Shown here: in pieces, positions 8,532 through 16,355 of the stretch | Layout of the letters: each line of letters starts with the position of its first letter | Position numbering within the stretch: position 1 is the stretch's first letter | Assembly: GCA_905234535.1 (NCBI GenBank) | Contig: CAJOII010000006.1 | Location: forward strand, 1 to 43,321 | Length of the DNA: 43,321 bases | Reading direction: 5' to 3' | Source: an uncultured Ruminococcus sp. | GTDB lineage: Bacteria; Bacillota; Clostridia; Oscillospirales; Acutalibacteraceae | Notes under the pieces: model-generated | Told to the model about the DNA's origin: nothing | The model's database searches: none | The model's input: the letters and a program-made list of their open reading frames with translations, nothing else | Translations under genes and position numbers: made by a program

Positions 8532-9466
8532 CAGCTGTCCCTCCTTTTGAGGACGAACACCGTCTTCTCTTCTTTGTCGCTTAAACGGTAATACAAGCCG
8601 CTGACATAAAGATCCTCTTTCTTTCCGATAACGGAATCATCGACCGCCGCCGACATACCGAGCAGACCGAGATGTCTGCCGGATGCTGTCAGGGTGATGC
8701 GGTAGGACTTCTTCCTGCCGGACATGATCATACTGTCGGCGAAGCGCATCGGTGTCTCGGTCAACACCGCGTTCAGGTACCGCTCTCTGACGATACCGCG
8801 CTTGACAGCGTCCGGGTTCTCGATTGTGTTATGATAGTCTCCGGAGTTAGTCACCTTGATATGGACCCGCGAGATCTCCTCGCACCGGCGGATCCGCTCG
8901 TTGACGGAATGATAGAGCACATCGCCCTCTCTGTCGGAGAAAAGGATCCTTCCCGTGCTCTGAAGCCCCTCTAAGTTCAGCTCTCCGAGAGCGGACACGC
9001 GGGGAACAGATGCTAAGCACAGCCTGCAAAAGCGCGCGACCGCCTGCCACTGGCTCTCCCCCTTCGTCACCACCAGCTCCGAGAAATAGGTTTTATCCGA
9101 GGATGAAGAGAGGGTGATGCCGTATTTTTTTGCGTGGCGATCATAGATCAGCCCCGACGAGGGATGGTCATAGGTGACAGGCACGCTCTCATTATCAAGC
9201 AGGTACGCCGCCATGGAACGGCCGGAGATCCTCAGGAACACCCCGTCCTTGGAGACGGTCTTCTCTTCCTCATCGATCACTCCGCGAAAGACGAGCTCTC
9301 CCTCAGAGAAGATCTCAAAGCCCTCAAGCTCGCCGAAGTCTTTGTAAAGAAACAAGGCGCTGACAGAATCCGCGGGAACATCTTCTTCCTGCGTAATGTT
9401 CACACATAAGGGGCACTCTTCTTCAAACACGCGCCCGTTCGTATTCTTTAGCCGCCATTTGAGCAT
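8531..9466 (-). CDS. Baseplate hub protein (gpD/XkdQ-like)
   Basis: 311 residues, a candidate for the hub that links the tail tube to the spike. It has the XkdQ/gpD features: an N-terminal beta-rich domain, the conserved segment ISGRSMAAYLLDNE near residues 80-93, then a protease-resistant beta/alpha core. A second beta domain near the end includes VSGLYYRLSDKEEKTVFVL. It overlaps the LysM gene by 19 bases and the spike by 3. The length is close to XkdQ (about 325). Confidence 0.83.
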   Translation of the reverse strand: MLKWRLKNTNGRVFEEECPLCVNITQEEDVPADSVSALFLYKDFGELEGFEIFSEGELVFRGVIDEEEKTVSKDGVFLRISGRSMAAYLLDNESVPVTYDHPSSGLIYDRHAKKYGITLSSSSDKTYFSELVVTKGESQWQAVARFCRLCLASVPRVSALGELNLEGLQSTGRILFSDREGDVLYHSVNERIRRCEEISRVHIKVTNSGDYHNTIENPDAVKRGIVRERYLNAVLTETPMRFADSMIMSGRKKSYRITLTASGRHLGLLGMSAAVDDSVIGKKEDLYVSGLYYRLSDKEEKTVFVLKRRDS

Positions 9467-9981
9467 ATTCTCACCTTCTCTCCTTCATACAGCTCATCGA
9501 TGAATCGGATATCGGGATTGAGCCTGATGAGCTCCTCAATAGTTTTTCCGTATTGATACGCAATATCCCACAAAGTCGTCCCATCGGACGACACGACACA
9601 GAACTCCTCCTCGCTGACATCCGTTCTCTGAACCTTTGCTTCTTTGAACGAGAATGAATAGGAGAGGACATGATCAACAGGCTCCGCGGTCATATCGAGC
9701 GACAAAAACCGCACATAAAAGGACGGCAGCCCCTCGATCGTCAAAAGCCCCGAGGATCGCTCGGAGAACAGCGCCTTGAGTCTTTGGTACTGCTCGATAC
9801 AATCCGAGCCGATCAGCTCTCCCTGTCCTTCGATGGTGTACGGCTCTTCGGATAAGATCCTGACATCACTCTTTGAGAACGGCGGCAGCACGGTCACCGC
9901 GTTCTGAGAAGATTTAAAGCGCAGCAGCTTCGGATTATGCTTCCATGTATAGCCGTCGTACCGCATCTTGCACTGTCTCAT
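9448..9981 (-). CDS. LysM-domain tail/baseplate protein (XkdP-like)
   Basis: 177 residues. The N-terminal about 115 residues form a beta-rich domain of the kind found in XkdP and gp53-like proteins. The C-terminal LysM domain (about 125-175) is clear: DGTTLWDIAYQYGKTIEELIRLNPDI with the closing strand EGEKVRI. In contractile tails this protein clamps the hub to the tube. The ATG overlaps the stop of the 46-residue gene as ATGA. In PBSX it follows the tape measure xkdO; here no tape-measure gene precedes it. Confidence 0.88.
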   Translation of the reverse strand: MRQCKMRYDGYTWKHNPKLLRFKSSQNAVTVLPPFSKSDVRILSEEPYTIEGQGELIGSDCIEQYQRLKALFSERSSGLLTIEGLPSFYVRFLSLDMTAEPVDHVLSYSFSFKEAKVQRTDVSEEEFCVVSSDGTTLWDIAYQYGKTIEELIRLNPDIRFIDELYEGEKVRICSNGG

Positions 9982-10118
9982 ATCTTTCCCGCCTCTCTGT
10001 CCTCAGAGAATGAGCGATCGTACCTTCTCGCGTCTTCCTCGAGTATCTGAGAGAACCTCTCGGCGAGCTCTACCGTCTGCATCTGTTCCATAAGCGACGC
10101 GAAAACATCATATTCCAC
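9978..10118 (-). CDS. 46-residue acidic helical protein in the tail-chaperone/tape-measure position
   Basis: A short frame with a GTG start at 10118 and a good ribosome site (GAGGAGGGATC) five bases or so upstream. It overlaps the tube-like gene by 11 bases and the LysM gene by 4 (ATGA). The peptide begins MEYDVFASLMEQMQ and is rich in Glu, Arg and Leu, compatible with one long amphipathic helix. No family is recognised. PBSX has a tail-assembly chaperone and the long tape measure at this point, so this peptide is either a remnant of that module or a tiny replacement. The two coupled overlaps argue that it is translated. Confidence 0.7.
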   Translation of the reverse strand: MEYDVFASLMEQMQTVELAERFSQILEEDARRYDRSFSEDREAGKI

Positions 10119-10482
10119 AGCGATCCCTCCTCAAAACTCTGTGATCCGATTCGATCGTATACACGATCTGTATCTCACTGTCTCCTTTGCACTGTGTCTG
10201 TTTCTCTAAAAGCGCACAGTTCTCATAGCGCTGCTCTGTGTCACCCCAACGAACACTCACCGTAAAGGGACGCTCGGGGAGCTCTCCGAAGAGAGAAAGA
10301 GTCCTAAGAGTAAGAAGATATTTTGATCTGCCTTTTCGCCTTGACACCGGCGAAGAGCTGAGATACTCGGACACCTCTGTGTATGAAGCGCTCTCTTTGA
10401 CACAGAACTCCAGCACACCCTTAGCAGGAGTCCTGTCGATCCATAGTTCGATGTCTCTGCCCTTTAAAGCTATATTATCCAT
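10108..10482 (-). CDS. Tail-tube-like protein (XkdM position)
   Basis: 124 residues, starting at ATG 10482 behind GGAGGTG; a longer upstream frame has no ribosome site. The sequence is beta-rich: a first strand pair around LKGRDIELWIDRTPAKGVLEF, a central segment with GRSKYLLTLRTLSLFGELPERPFTV split near residue 65, and a final region with RYENCALLEKQTQCKG and EIQIVYTI. The order (loop, long strands, closing strands at the C-terminus) suits the tail-tube/Hcp fold, and the gene sits where xkdM sits. It overlaps the upstream connector by 8 bases, so no sheath gene intervenes. The fold is inferred, not proven. Confidence 0.55.
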   Translation of the reverse strand: MDNIALKGRDIELWIDRTPAKGVLEFCVKESASYTEVSEYLSSSPVSRRKGRSKYLLTLRTLSLFGELPERPFTVSVRWGDTEQRYENCALLEKQTQCKGDSEIQIVYTIESDHRVLRRDRCGI

Positions 10483-10894
10483 CGCACACCTCCGAGATGT
10501 ATCTGAGATCCGCGAGGATATCCCGATAGATCGCTCTCGCCTGGGTCTCATATTTGACGGCGGACACCGTCACTGAAGTGACGGTATCCGCTTCTTCGTT
10601 TCTGAGTACATCGAAGACTTCCGCGCTGCAAACAGAGAGCCGTGACTCTTTCTCGTCGATCGGAGAGTACAGCCGGATCCTGAGCGTCGCGTCGGTCACA
10701 TACGCGCGTCTGTTAGCGACTAAGCTCTCAGACGAAACCTCGCTCACGGTAACAGACGCGAAGATATCCTCCACGGGATTCGGCAGTCTCTCGGGCGGAA
10801 AGGCGCGGATGAATACGACATCCTTGAGCATATCTCGCTTCTTGAGATCTTTGACGATCAAGGCGATCTTGTCATCAAGCGTCTTCATAGTCAT
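10475..10894 (-). CDS. Tail-terminator / neck protein (XkdJ-like position)
   Basis: 139 residues, third gene after the capsid. It begins with a helix (LDDKIALIVKDLKKRD), then alternating strands (VFIRAFPPERLPNP, IFASVTVSEVSSES, ATLRIRLYSP) and a final helix-strand unit, the alpha/beta pattern of tail terminator proteins that cap the tube and join the neck. Two ATGs lie six bases apart at the start. It overlaps the upstream gene by 20 bases. The assignment is from fold pattern and position. Confidence 0.65.
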   Translation of the reverse strand: MTMKTLDDKIALIVKDLKKRDMLKDVVFIRAFPPERLPNPVEDIFASVTVSEVSSESLVANRRAYVTDATLRIRLYSPIDEKESRLSVCSAEVFDVLRNEEADTVTSVTVSAVKYETQARAIYRDILADLRYISEVCDG

Positions 10895-11228
10895 CCACCA
10901 GCCCTTTCGTCTTTTTCTTGAGGATCGCCCAGATGTAGAGGACTTCCTCGCCGTAGCTGTATTCTTCCGAGATGATCACCGTATAGTGTTCCCCACCGAC
11001 AGACAGCTCGTCTCCCTCTGTAAGGGGCACCGTTCTCAGCCCGACATAGTGGCGGTAAGACGCATCGAAGCGTCCCGCGTCTCTGCTGTCTTCGTTCAAG
11101 AACAGCCTGTGCTTTCTCCTCAGCGGCTCCACAAGGGCGTAGGTGGTCGTCTTCTGACCTTCTCTGATCAGCTCCACGCGTCTGCCGTAACGGCTGATCG
11201 CGTGATCGATCGCTCGGGATATACTCAT
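10875..11228 (-). CDS. Head closure / stopper protein (neck)
   Basis: 117 residues. The pattern (helix SRAIDHAISRYGRRVELI, then beta strands around TYALVEPLRRKHR, a loop with GDELSVGGEHYTVI, and a last strand pair) fits the small SH3-like head-tail joining proteins. It starts with ATG overlapping the previous stop as ATGA. In PBSX-type clusters this is the second connector after the capsid. Moderately sure. Confidence 0.65.
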   Translation of the reverse strand: MSISRAIDHAISRYGRRVELIREGQKTTTYALVEPLRRKHRLFLNEDSRDAGRFDASYRHYVGLRTVPLTEGDELSVGGEHYTVIISEEYSYGEEVLYIWAILKKKTKGLVDDYEDA

Positions 11229-11590
11229 ACGCTCACTCCCAGAAAAGAAAAGTCCGAATCAGAGAAGCTGATGATATCGGAGAGCTCGTCTCTCTCCTTC
11301 TCCCACATCGACAGCGCGTTTGCTCTTACGATCTCGACGGAGATGCTGACATCTCCCGCCTTGAAGGATGAGAGCTCTTCGGTGTTGCGGCACAGAGACA
11401 CCTTATAGTAGGCATACACGGCGCATGCGTGAGTGAGCCTTCTTGTCTCCAAAGCGGAAAGCTCTCTGCCCTTTGTCTTCTCCTCGAATACCGCGATCGC
11501 GTCCACGATCATCGGAAGATACATAGAGATCTCCTTCGGATCCAGCCCCGATACCAAGGAGAATCGGTTAATCACATCACTAAGACTCAC
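11225..11590 (-). CDS. Head-tail connector / adaptor protein (gp6-like)
   Basis: 121 residues, mostly helical, directly after the capsid gene. Helices such as ISMYLPMIVDAIAVFEEK, ALETRRLTHACAVYAYYKVSL and a third after the loop fit the gp6/gp15-type adaptor that sits below the portal. ATGA overlap with the next gene. Position and all-helical content support the call. Confidence 0.68.
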   Translation of the reverse strand: MSLSDVINRFSLVSGLDPKEISMYLPMIVDAIAVFEEKTKGRELSALETRRLTHACAVYAYYKVSLCRNTEELSSFKAGDVSISVEIVRANALSMWEKERDELSDIISFSDSDFSFLGVSV

Positions 11591-11602
11591 TCTATCCCTC
11601 CT

Positions 11603-12610
11603 TTAGTAAGTCAGCTTCAGAGAAGCGTCGGTAAAGATCTTCGCAAATCCCGCGGTAGATGTGATTGCGGCGCGCTCAAGCTGTCTGTCGATGAGCTTGT
11701 CGTACTCGGTCGTCACTTCTCCCGCCTTGACCATCTCTAAGGCGCAGTTTTTGTCAAGACCGATGAAGGTATCCACAGTGATCGCGGAGGTGTGGATCAG
11801 ATTCGCGCCCAAGGGAGTGATCATCTTGCCGGTCGCATGGAAGTTGAGCCCCGCCGCGGCGTCTTTCATCTCGGTGAGGCTGAGGATACCGGTCATCGCG
11901 GTAGTGGGCGCCAGGATGGTGGTCAGCTCATAGGGAGAGAGCTTCTCCCACATGGTGATGAGATCAGCGTAAGAGATCGCGCCCTGTGTCGCGGTGGTGT
12001 AGGTCGGACAGGGGTTTGAGTTGCCGTCGCCTAAGATGATGGTGCTCACCGCGTCTTTGAGCTGCGCTCTTGCAATATATGCGCCGATCTGCTTGAGTGT
12101 GACGGTGAAGAGATCGATTCGCTGGAATCTGAGCGCCTCATAAGAAGAGACGAGCATCCTGCCGCGCTTGTGGAGCTTGACGAGATGGTCGTTGGTTCTG
12201 ACCGTAGTGGTCGGGATCTCAGCGCCCTCCGCTACCTTTTTGAGGCTCTTCTCATCGGTAGTGGGGGCAGAAGTGATGGAGCGGTAATCAAGACCGTCGA
12301 TATTCGTGACGGTCGCGACGATATCGGAGAGGACATCCGCCTCTTCGATGCCCTGCTGTACCGCGCGGCTGACATACTCGGGGAACAGCGCTGAAGAGTT
12401 AGAGGTCTGGAAGAATTTCTCCACGGTATCCGAGGCTGCTCCCGACACCTTGATATCAAATCGCTTGAGCTGTCTTGAGAAGGCGTCCAAGCCCTCTAAC
12501 TCGGTACCCTTGTAGTTGATAGAAGGATCAAGAGACTCAAGCGCGGCGGTCAGACCTCCGCGGTGCTGATACATACCCTTTTCTAAGGTGATATTCTCAT
12601 AGTTTGCCAT
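11603..12610 (-). CDS. Major capsid protein (HK97-fold expected)
   Basis: 335 residues with AAGGAG upstream of ATG 12610. The order suits an HK97-fold coat protein: an N-terminal arm (MANYENITLEKGMYQHRGG), an E-loop-like region with TTTVRTNDHLVKLHKRGR (near 135-152), a spine helix (FTVTLKQIGAYIARAQLKDAV near 167-187), and an A domain with LTTILAPTTAMTGIL and GANLIHTSAI. The stretch SLEMVKAGEVTTEYDKLIDRQ-type near the end is common in Firmicutes phage coats. It follows scaffold and decoration genes, as expected. The length is close to the PBSX coat (about 310). Confidence 0.88.
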   Translation of the reverse strand: MANYENITLEKGMYQHRGGLTAALESLDPSINYKGTELEGLDAFSRQLKRFDIKVSGAASDTVEKFFQTSNSSALFPEYVSRAVQQGIEEADVLSDIVATVTNIDGLDYRSITSAPTTDEKSLKKVAEGAEIPTTTVRTNDHLVKLHKRGRMLVSSYEALRFQRIDLFTVTLKQIGAYIARAQLKDAVSTIILGDGNSNPCPTYTTATQGAISYADLITMWEKLSPYELTTILAPTTAMTGILSLTEMKDAAAGLNFHATGKMITPLGANLIHTSAITVDTFIGLDKNCALEMVKAGEVTTEYDKLIDRQLERAAITSTAGFAKIFTDASLKLTY

Positions 12611-12626
12611 AGTATCTCTCCTTTTC

Positions 12627-12956
12627 TCAGAGCAGGAAGCCGATCTTGCCGGCGTCCTTGAAGATGATGCGGTATTCTTTACCGGATGCCGATGACTTGA
12701 CGCCGGTGGATGCTGCTGTCAGGACAGCGCTGCCGACATCGGCGGTACCGCTGAACGCGCACTCGACATAGCCCTCTACCTGCACGGCGGCATAGCCATT
12801 TCTGACATTCAGACATACGCCGATGAAGCCGTCTCCGTCTGACGCCTTCTCGACGGTACCGGACGCCTTCATCTTGACTAAAGCTCCCTCGGTGACACTG
12901 CTGTCAGCGATGAAGGTCAACACTTCTTCGTTAAATCCGTTAAAACTGATATCCAT
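12627..12956 (-). CDS. Head decoration protein-like (DUF2190 type)
   Basis: 109 residues between protease/scaffold and capsid. It is a small all-beta protein with the repeated Gly-containing strand pattern of capsid decoration proteins (GALVKMKASGTVEKAS, GFIGVCLNVRNG, AAVQVEGYVECAF). CGGAGG precedes the ATG at 12956. It could stabilise the shell by binding local three-fold sites. Family placement is from pattern and position. Confidence 0.75.
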   Translation of the reverse strand: MDISFNGFNEEVLTFIADSSVTEGALVKMKASGTVEKASDGDGFIGVCLNVRNGYAAVQVEGYVECAFSGTADVGSAVLTAASTGVKSSASGKEYRIIFKDAGKIGFLL

Positions 12957-12974
12957 AATATCCTCCGTTTCTGA

Positions 12975-13316
12975 TTAGATCGTAAACTGTGTAATCTTGC
13001 CCGATGAGGTTTTCTCGGGCTCTCTGTAGAGCTGGGGCTTCGCAGAAGAAGCCTTCTGCGCTTTAAAAGAGGAGCACAGCTCTCTCATCTCGGACGCCGT
13101 CAATTTGTCGATGACCGACTTAGCGCACTCGGCGCTCAGTGAGGAGAAGCTGTCGGAGAACTTCTGATACATCTCCTTCTTGAGCTGTTCTCTGTATGCC
13201 TTGGCATCTTCCGAGGATTTCTCGAGCTCAGAGATATACGCCTTGAGCTGTGAGAGCTCGGACGAGAAGAAGGTCGCTTCTTTCTCTTCATCGAGCTTTT
13301 TCAAAATTTCACGCAT
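12975..13316 (-). CDS. Internal in-frame scaffold product (nested start inside protease gene)
   Basis: ATG 13316 (codon 209 of the protease-scaffold frame) is preceded by AAAGGA at a spacing of 7 bases, a strong ribosome site for a purely internal codon. The product would be a 113-residue, highly charged, coiled-coil-rich protein beginning MREILKKLDEEKEATFF. That is the scaffold part, so the locus resembles lambda C/Nu3, where the scaffold is made separately from the same frame. Production of this form is inferred. Confidence 0.6.
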   Translation of the reverse strand: MREILKKLDEEKEATFFSSELSQLKAYISELEKSSEDAKAYREQLKKEMYQKFSDSFSSLSAECAKSVIDKLTASEMRELCSSFKAQKASSAKPQLYREPEKTSSGKITQFTI

Positions 13317-13940
13317 AGTAGATTCCTTTCTGTTCTGATAGGTTTTGATCACACCCGCGCCGCGCTGGGCGGGCACCGCGACAAAGCTGAATTCATATGC
13401 ATCGACAGGGTCTGTCAGAACGCCGCAGCACAGCTCTCCCTGATAGGTACGGCCCTTTCGGTGAGAGCACAAGGGAGAGTTCATCTCCTCGTGACAGACA
13501 GAGCATACAGTCCTCTCTACGCTGCAGCCGACCGACACCTCCTTGACGATCCCCGCGTCGATCAGATCGATCAGCGGGAGGTTCTCGTCGTTTCTCAGGA
13601 TATACGCGCGGGCGACAAGACGGACATAGTCCTCTCCCGACGAGGTCTTCCTGCCGCTCACCTTCTCTGTCTTACAGGAGATGATCCTCGCCTTCTGGTT
13701 CTTCGCGCTCGCGTTGTGATCGATAATGCCGGTCTTGCCGACAAAGAGCTCAGAGAGTCTTTGGAGTGACTCTTTTGAAAACATCTCATAGTCCCGGTCG
13801 ATCTCGTTGTCGCAGAGGACAACCGAGAAAAGATAGACATCCTCAGCCGTCAGCTCTCTTCTTGAATAGCTGTTGACGAGCTCAAGCTCGTCGATAGTCT
13901 CCGCCGAAGCGGCGGATTTGATCACTTGTCCCGTTCTCAT
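12975..13940 (-). CDS. Prohead protease fused to scaffold domain (XkdF-like)
   Basis: 321 residues. The N-terminal about 200 residues look like a herpesvirus-assemblin-type prohead protease: histidine 75 in GIIDHNASAKNQK and serine 136 in KEVSVGCSVE as likely catalytic residues, with the late AYEFSFVAVPAQRGAG motif. An insertion at 146-160 (CSVCHEEMNSPLCSH) has Cys/His spacing of a small metal site. Residues 209-321 are a coiled-coil scaffold with their own ribosome site. It overlaps the portal by 4 bases (ATGA). The role would be to build and then trim the procapsid. All likely key residues are present. Confidence 0.82.
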   Translation of the reverse strand: MRTGQVIKSAASAETIDELELVNSYSRRELTAEDVYLFSVVLCDNEIDRDYEMFSKESLQRLSELFVGKTGIIDHNASAKNQKARIISCKTEKVSGRKTSSGEDYVRLVARAYILRNDENLPLIDLIDAGIVKEVSVGCSVERTVCSVCHEEMNSPLCSHRKGRTYQGELCCGVLTDPVDAYEFSFVAVPAQRGAGVIKTYQNRKESTMREILKKLDEEKEATFFSSELSQLKAYISELEKSSEDAKAYREQLKKEMYQKFSDSFSSLSAECAKSVIDKLTASEMRELCSSFKAQKASSAKPQLYREPEKTSSGKITQFTI

Positions 13941-15094
13941 GTTTCACCCCCGCTTTCGATCTCTGACTCTAACTTCTCCGCCTGAGCGTTCTGCAGTCTT
14001 GCCGCGGCTAATTCCGTCTCATCCTGCAGGTTGATGTCGCTCCAGATGACCTCTACCGGTTCAAAGCTGCCTCTGAGCCTGAGATAGGTCTCACAGATCT
14101 GCTTGATGACGGGTGTGAGCAGGGTTCTGTAGTATGAGAGCTCACTCATCAGGATATCCGCCTGCTGGGTACTCATCCTCTCGGTCGTCGACCACGAAAG
14201 CCCGAGCATAAAGGGAGGCACCGAGAGCTTGGAGACGATCTGCTCGGTGATGTGTCTGATCGGCACATCACAGTCGAGAATCTGGTTATCGGCACCGATC
14301 GCCTTGATCTCGACATCGCCTACAGAGACAAAGTCACACACGCGGGTGGTGTCTCTCATCGCCTTCGACCACTCCGCGGCGATCTCTTGCGCGCGTTGCT
14401 TACCGAGCGACGAAGAGGTGTTTCCCGAGGGCTTGTAGGTGACCGCGAAGCGGACATTGCCTACTCGTTCGAAGTTCTGACCGACGGACTGAAACACCTT
14501 GAGCAGGATTGAGCTGACAAACGGCAGAGATCTCATGATCGAAGAGCCGTAGTTCTCGCCCGCTTTGGGGTTTAAGAAGCTCAGATGTATCAAGTCCTGA
14601 TTCTCACACGCCCTGCGCTCAGAGGAAAGCCCTCTTCTGTAGACAGAAACATCCAAAGGACTCTCTCCCCTGACGATCTCGATATCCTTTAAGGAGGCGT
14701 TGTAGAGTGCGGCAACGGTGCTCCGATCCCCATTCAGAACGATCTCTCCCACCGCGGTACCGTAGGTCAGAAGCTGGTCGAAGTAGGTGTAGATATACTG
14801 GAACACTCCTCTGGACGCGCCGCCGACCGGTACCTCATCGAGAAAACGCCTGAGCGCTTCGGTCATCCTCTGATCGCCGCATTCGACCTCGAAAGTGCCG
14901 ATCAGACGCACGAGCTTTGAGATCGCGGCGTCGATCACCGGCACCGCTTCTCTTAAGCTGTCATATAACTCAAGCTCACAGTTAGAGAGCGGCGTGTAGG
15001 ATGATATCGCCGAGAACGGATGAGAGACGGATGAGGCCGGTGCGGTCTGCACGGCAGCAGGCTCCGACTTAGTTCTTTTAGAGAATAATCCCAT
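13937..15094 (-). CDS. Portal protein (HK97 family)
   Basis: 385 residues, the ring through which DNA enters the head. It shows the HK97-portal layout: N-terminal positively charged arm, a clip/wing region, FDQLLTYGTAVGEIVLNGD near 108-126, DLIHLSFLNPKAGENYGSS near 168-186, and the stem/crown region with FMLGLSWSTTERMSTQQADI near 298-317. The C-terminal helix (ETELAAARLQNAQAEKLES) is typical. AGGAGGG precedes ATG 15094. It is slightly shorter than most portals (400-450) but no domain is obviously missing. Confidence 0.9.
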   Translation of the reverse strand: MGLFSKRTKSEPAAVQTAPASSVSHPFSAISSYTPLSNCELELYDSLREAVPVIDAAISKLVRLIGTFEVECGDQRMTEALRRFLDEVPVGGASRGVFQYIYTYFDQLLTYGTAVGEIVLNGDRSTVAALYNASLKDIEIVRGESPLDVSVYRRGLSSERRACENQDLIHLSFLNPKAGENYGSSIMRSLPFVSSILLKVFQSVGQNFERVGNVRFAVTYKPSGNTSSSLGKQRAQEIAAEWSKAMRDTTRVCDFVSVGDVEIKAIGADNQILDCDVPIRHITEQIVSKLSVPPFMLGLSWSTTERMSTQQADILMSELSYYRTLLTPVIKQICETYLRLRGSFEPVEVIWSDINLQDETELAAARLQNAQAEKLESEIESGGET

Positions 15095-15107
15095 TCATTC
15101 CCTCCTG

Positions 15108-16355
15108 TTATCTGAAAGCGGCAAACGCCGAGAAGCTGTCGCCGCTTCCGTCAATATAGGATACAAAATACCGGATGTCGTCCATCGCGTGATCGTTCTC
15201 TTTGACGACGCAGTCAAACGGTTTTTTCTCGTCCCACCTGTACAACGAGAATTCTCTCATGGAGTCGGTACAGTTTTTACAGATCACTACCCGCTTGTTC
15301 TTTAAGGCAGAGGAGGTCTTGCGGATCCCGTCGATCACGGCGTTCTCAGCGCTGATCACCGCATAGCGGCCGTGTCTTCTGATAACCTCAGTAAAGCTTC
15401 TGGCGCTCGGATCGATGATGACCGCCCGGATCTCTCTCGTCCCTGTAAGCTCTGTCAGCGCCTGATAGTGTTCTTCATCCGTGCGCGACAGGCCGACAGA
15501 TCTTGCGTCGTAGTAATACTCTTTGATCCTGTACCATGTACCGTCTTTGAGCCCCCACAGCCCCATCGAAGTCGGATTTACCGTGCCGTAATCGCAGGAG
15601 ACACAGTATTCTTCCATGGGCTCATCGGGTGGATCACAGTACATTTTTGCGTCCTCCATAAAAGGATAGACCGCTCCCGAGACACTCACCCACTCTCCCT
15701 TGATGAATCTTCGGTAGAACGCGCCCGAGTATAAGGACTCATAGCGGCGCCTCATCTTTTGAGAAAGGGATGGGTTGTCGTCCATCGTAAAGTGAAGATA
15801 CAGCGCATTTTTCTCATCACGCTTTTGTATCCATTCTCTGTAGAACCAGTGAGAGGGATATTCGGGATTGCAGTTGAAGAAGAACTTTGATCCCGATACG
15901 GAGCACCGCGCGAGCGCCTGCTCCACAAAGCTCCTCGGCATCAGTGCCACCTCATCGAAGAGCACCCCCGAAAGGGTGATCCCCTGGATCAGGGAGGCGC
16001 TGCCCTCGTCTTTTCCGGAGAAAAGGTAGAAGCGGTTCTCCCTGCCGAAAGCGGAGACGGTCAGAAGGTTCTTCGAGACCGACTCCTGTACCCTAAACGA
16101 CAGCGTCCTGAGCACCGGCAGCATCGGCGTGATAACATTTCGTCTGAGCGCGCCGATCGTCTTGCCGCAGAAGGCGAAGGACGACTTTGAGTAGCTTCTC
16201 ATCGCCCACAGCACAAAGGATAAGGAGAGACACAGCGTCTTGCCCGAGCGGACAGCGCCGTCACAGATCAAAGCGTCCTTTTCGCTGTAGGGCGAGTGCT
16301 TCTCCCACCAGACGAGGGTGGTGAGCTGCTTCTCTGAAAACGCCTTAAACTTCAC
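15108..16355 (-). CDS. Terminase large subunit (packaging ATPase/nuclease)
   Basis: 415 residues, the motor that packages DNA into the capsid. Walker A is GAVRSGKT (33-40) and Walker B is VLFDE with D134/E135. The RNase-H-like nuclease acidic residues appear intact: D255 in SCDYG, D315 in IIDPSA and D392/D393 in HAMDDIRYF. GTG start, overlapping the small subunit by 11 bases. The length matches PBSX XtmB (about 430). Apparently intact ATPase and nuclease sites mean DNA packaging is plausible, which is notable in a cluster with no replication or integration genes. Confidence 0.95.
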   Translation of the reverse strand: MKFKAFSEKQLTTLVWWEKHSPYSEKDALICDGAVRSGKTLCLSLSFVLWAMRSYSKSSFAFCGKTIGALRRNVITPMLPVLRTLSFRVQESVSKNLLTVSAFGRENRFYLFSGKDEGSASLIQGITLSGVLFDEVALMPRSFVEQALARCSVSGSKFFFNCNPEYPSHWFYREWIQKRDEKNALYLHFTMDDNPSLSQKMRRRYESLYSGAFYRRFIKGEWVSVSGAVYPFMEDAKMYCDPPDEPMEEYCVSCDYGTVNPTSMGLWGLKDGTWYRIKEYYYDARSVGLSRTDEEHYQALTELTGTREIRAVIIDPSARSFTEVIRRHGRYAVISAENAVIDGIRKTSSALKNKRVVICKNCTDSMREFSLYRWDEKKPFDCVVKENDHAMDDIRYFVSYIDGSGDSFSAFAAFR

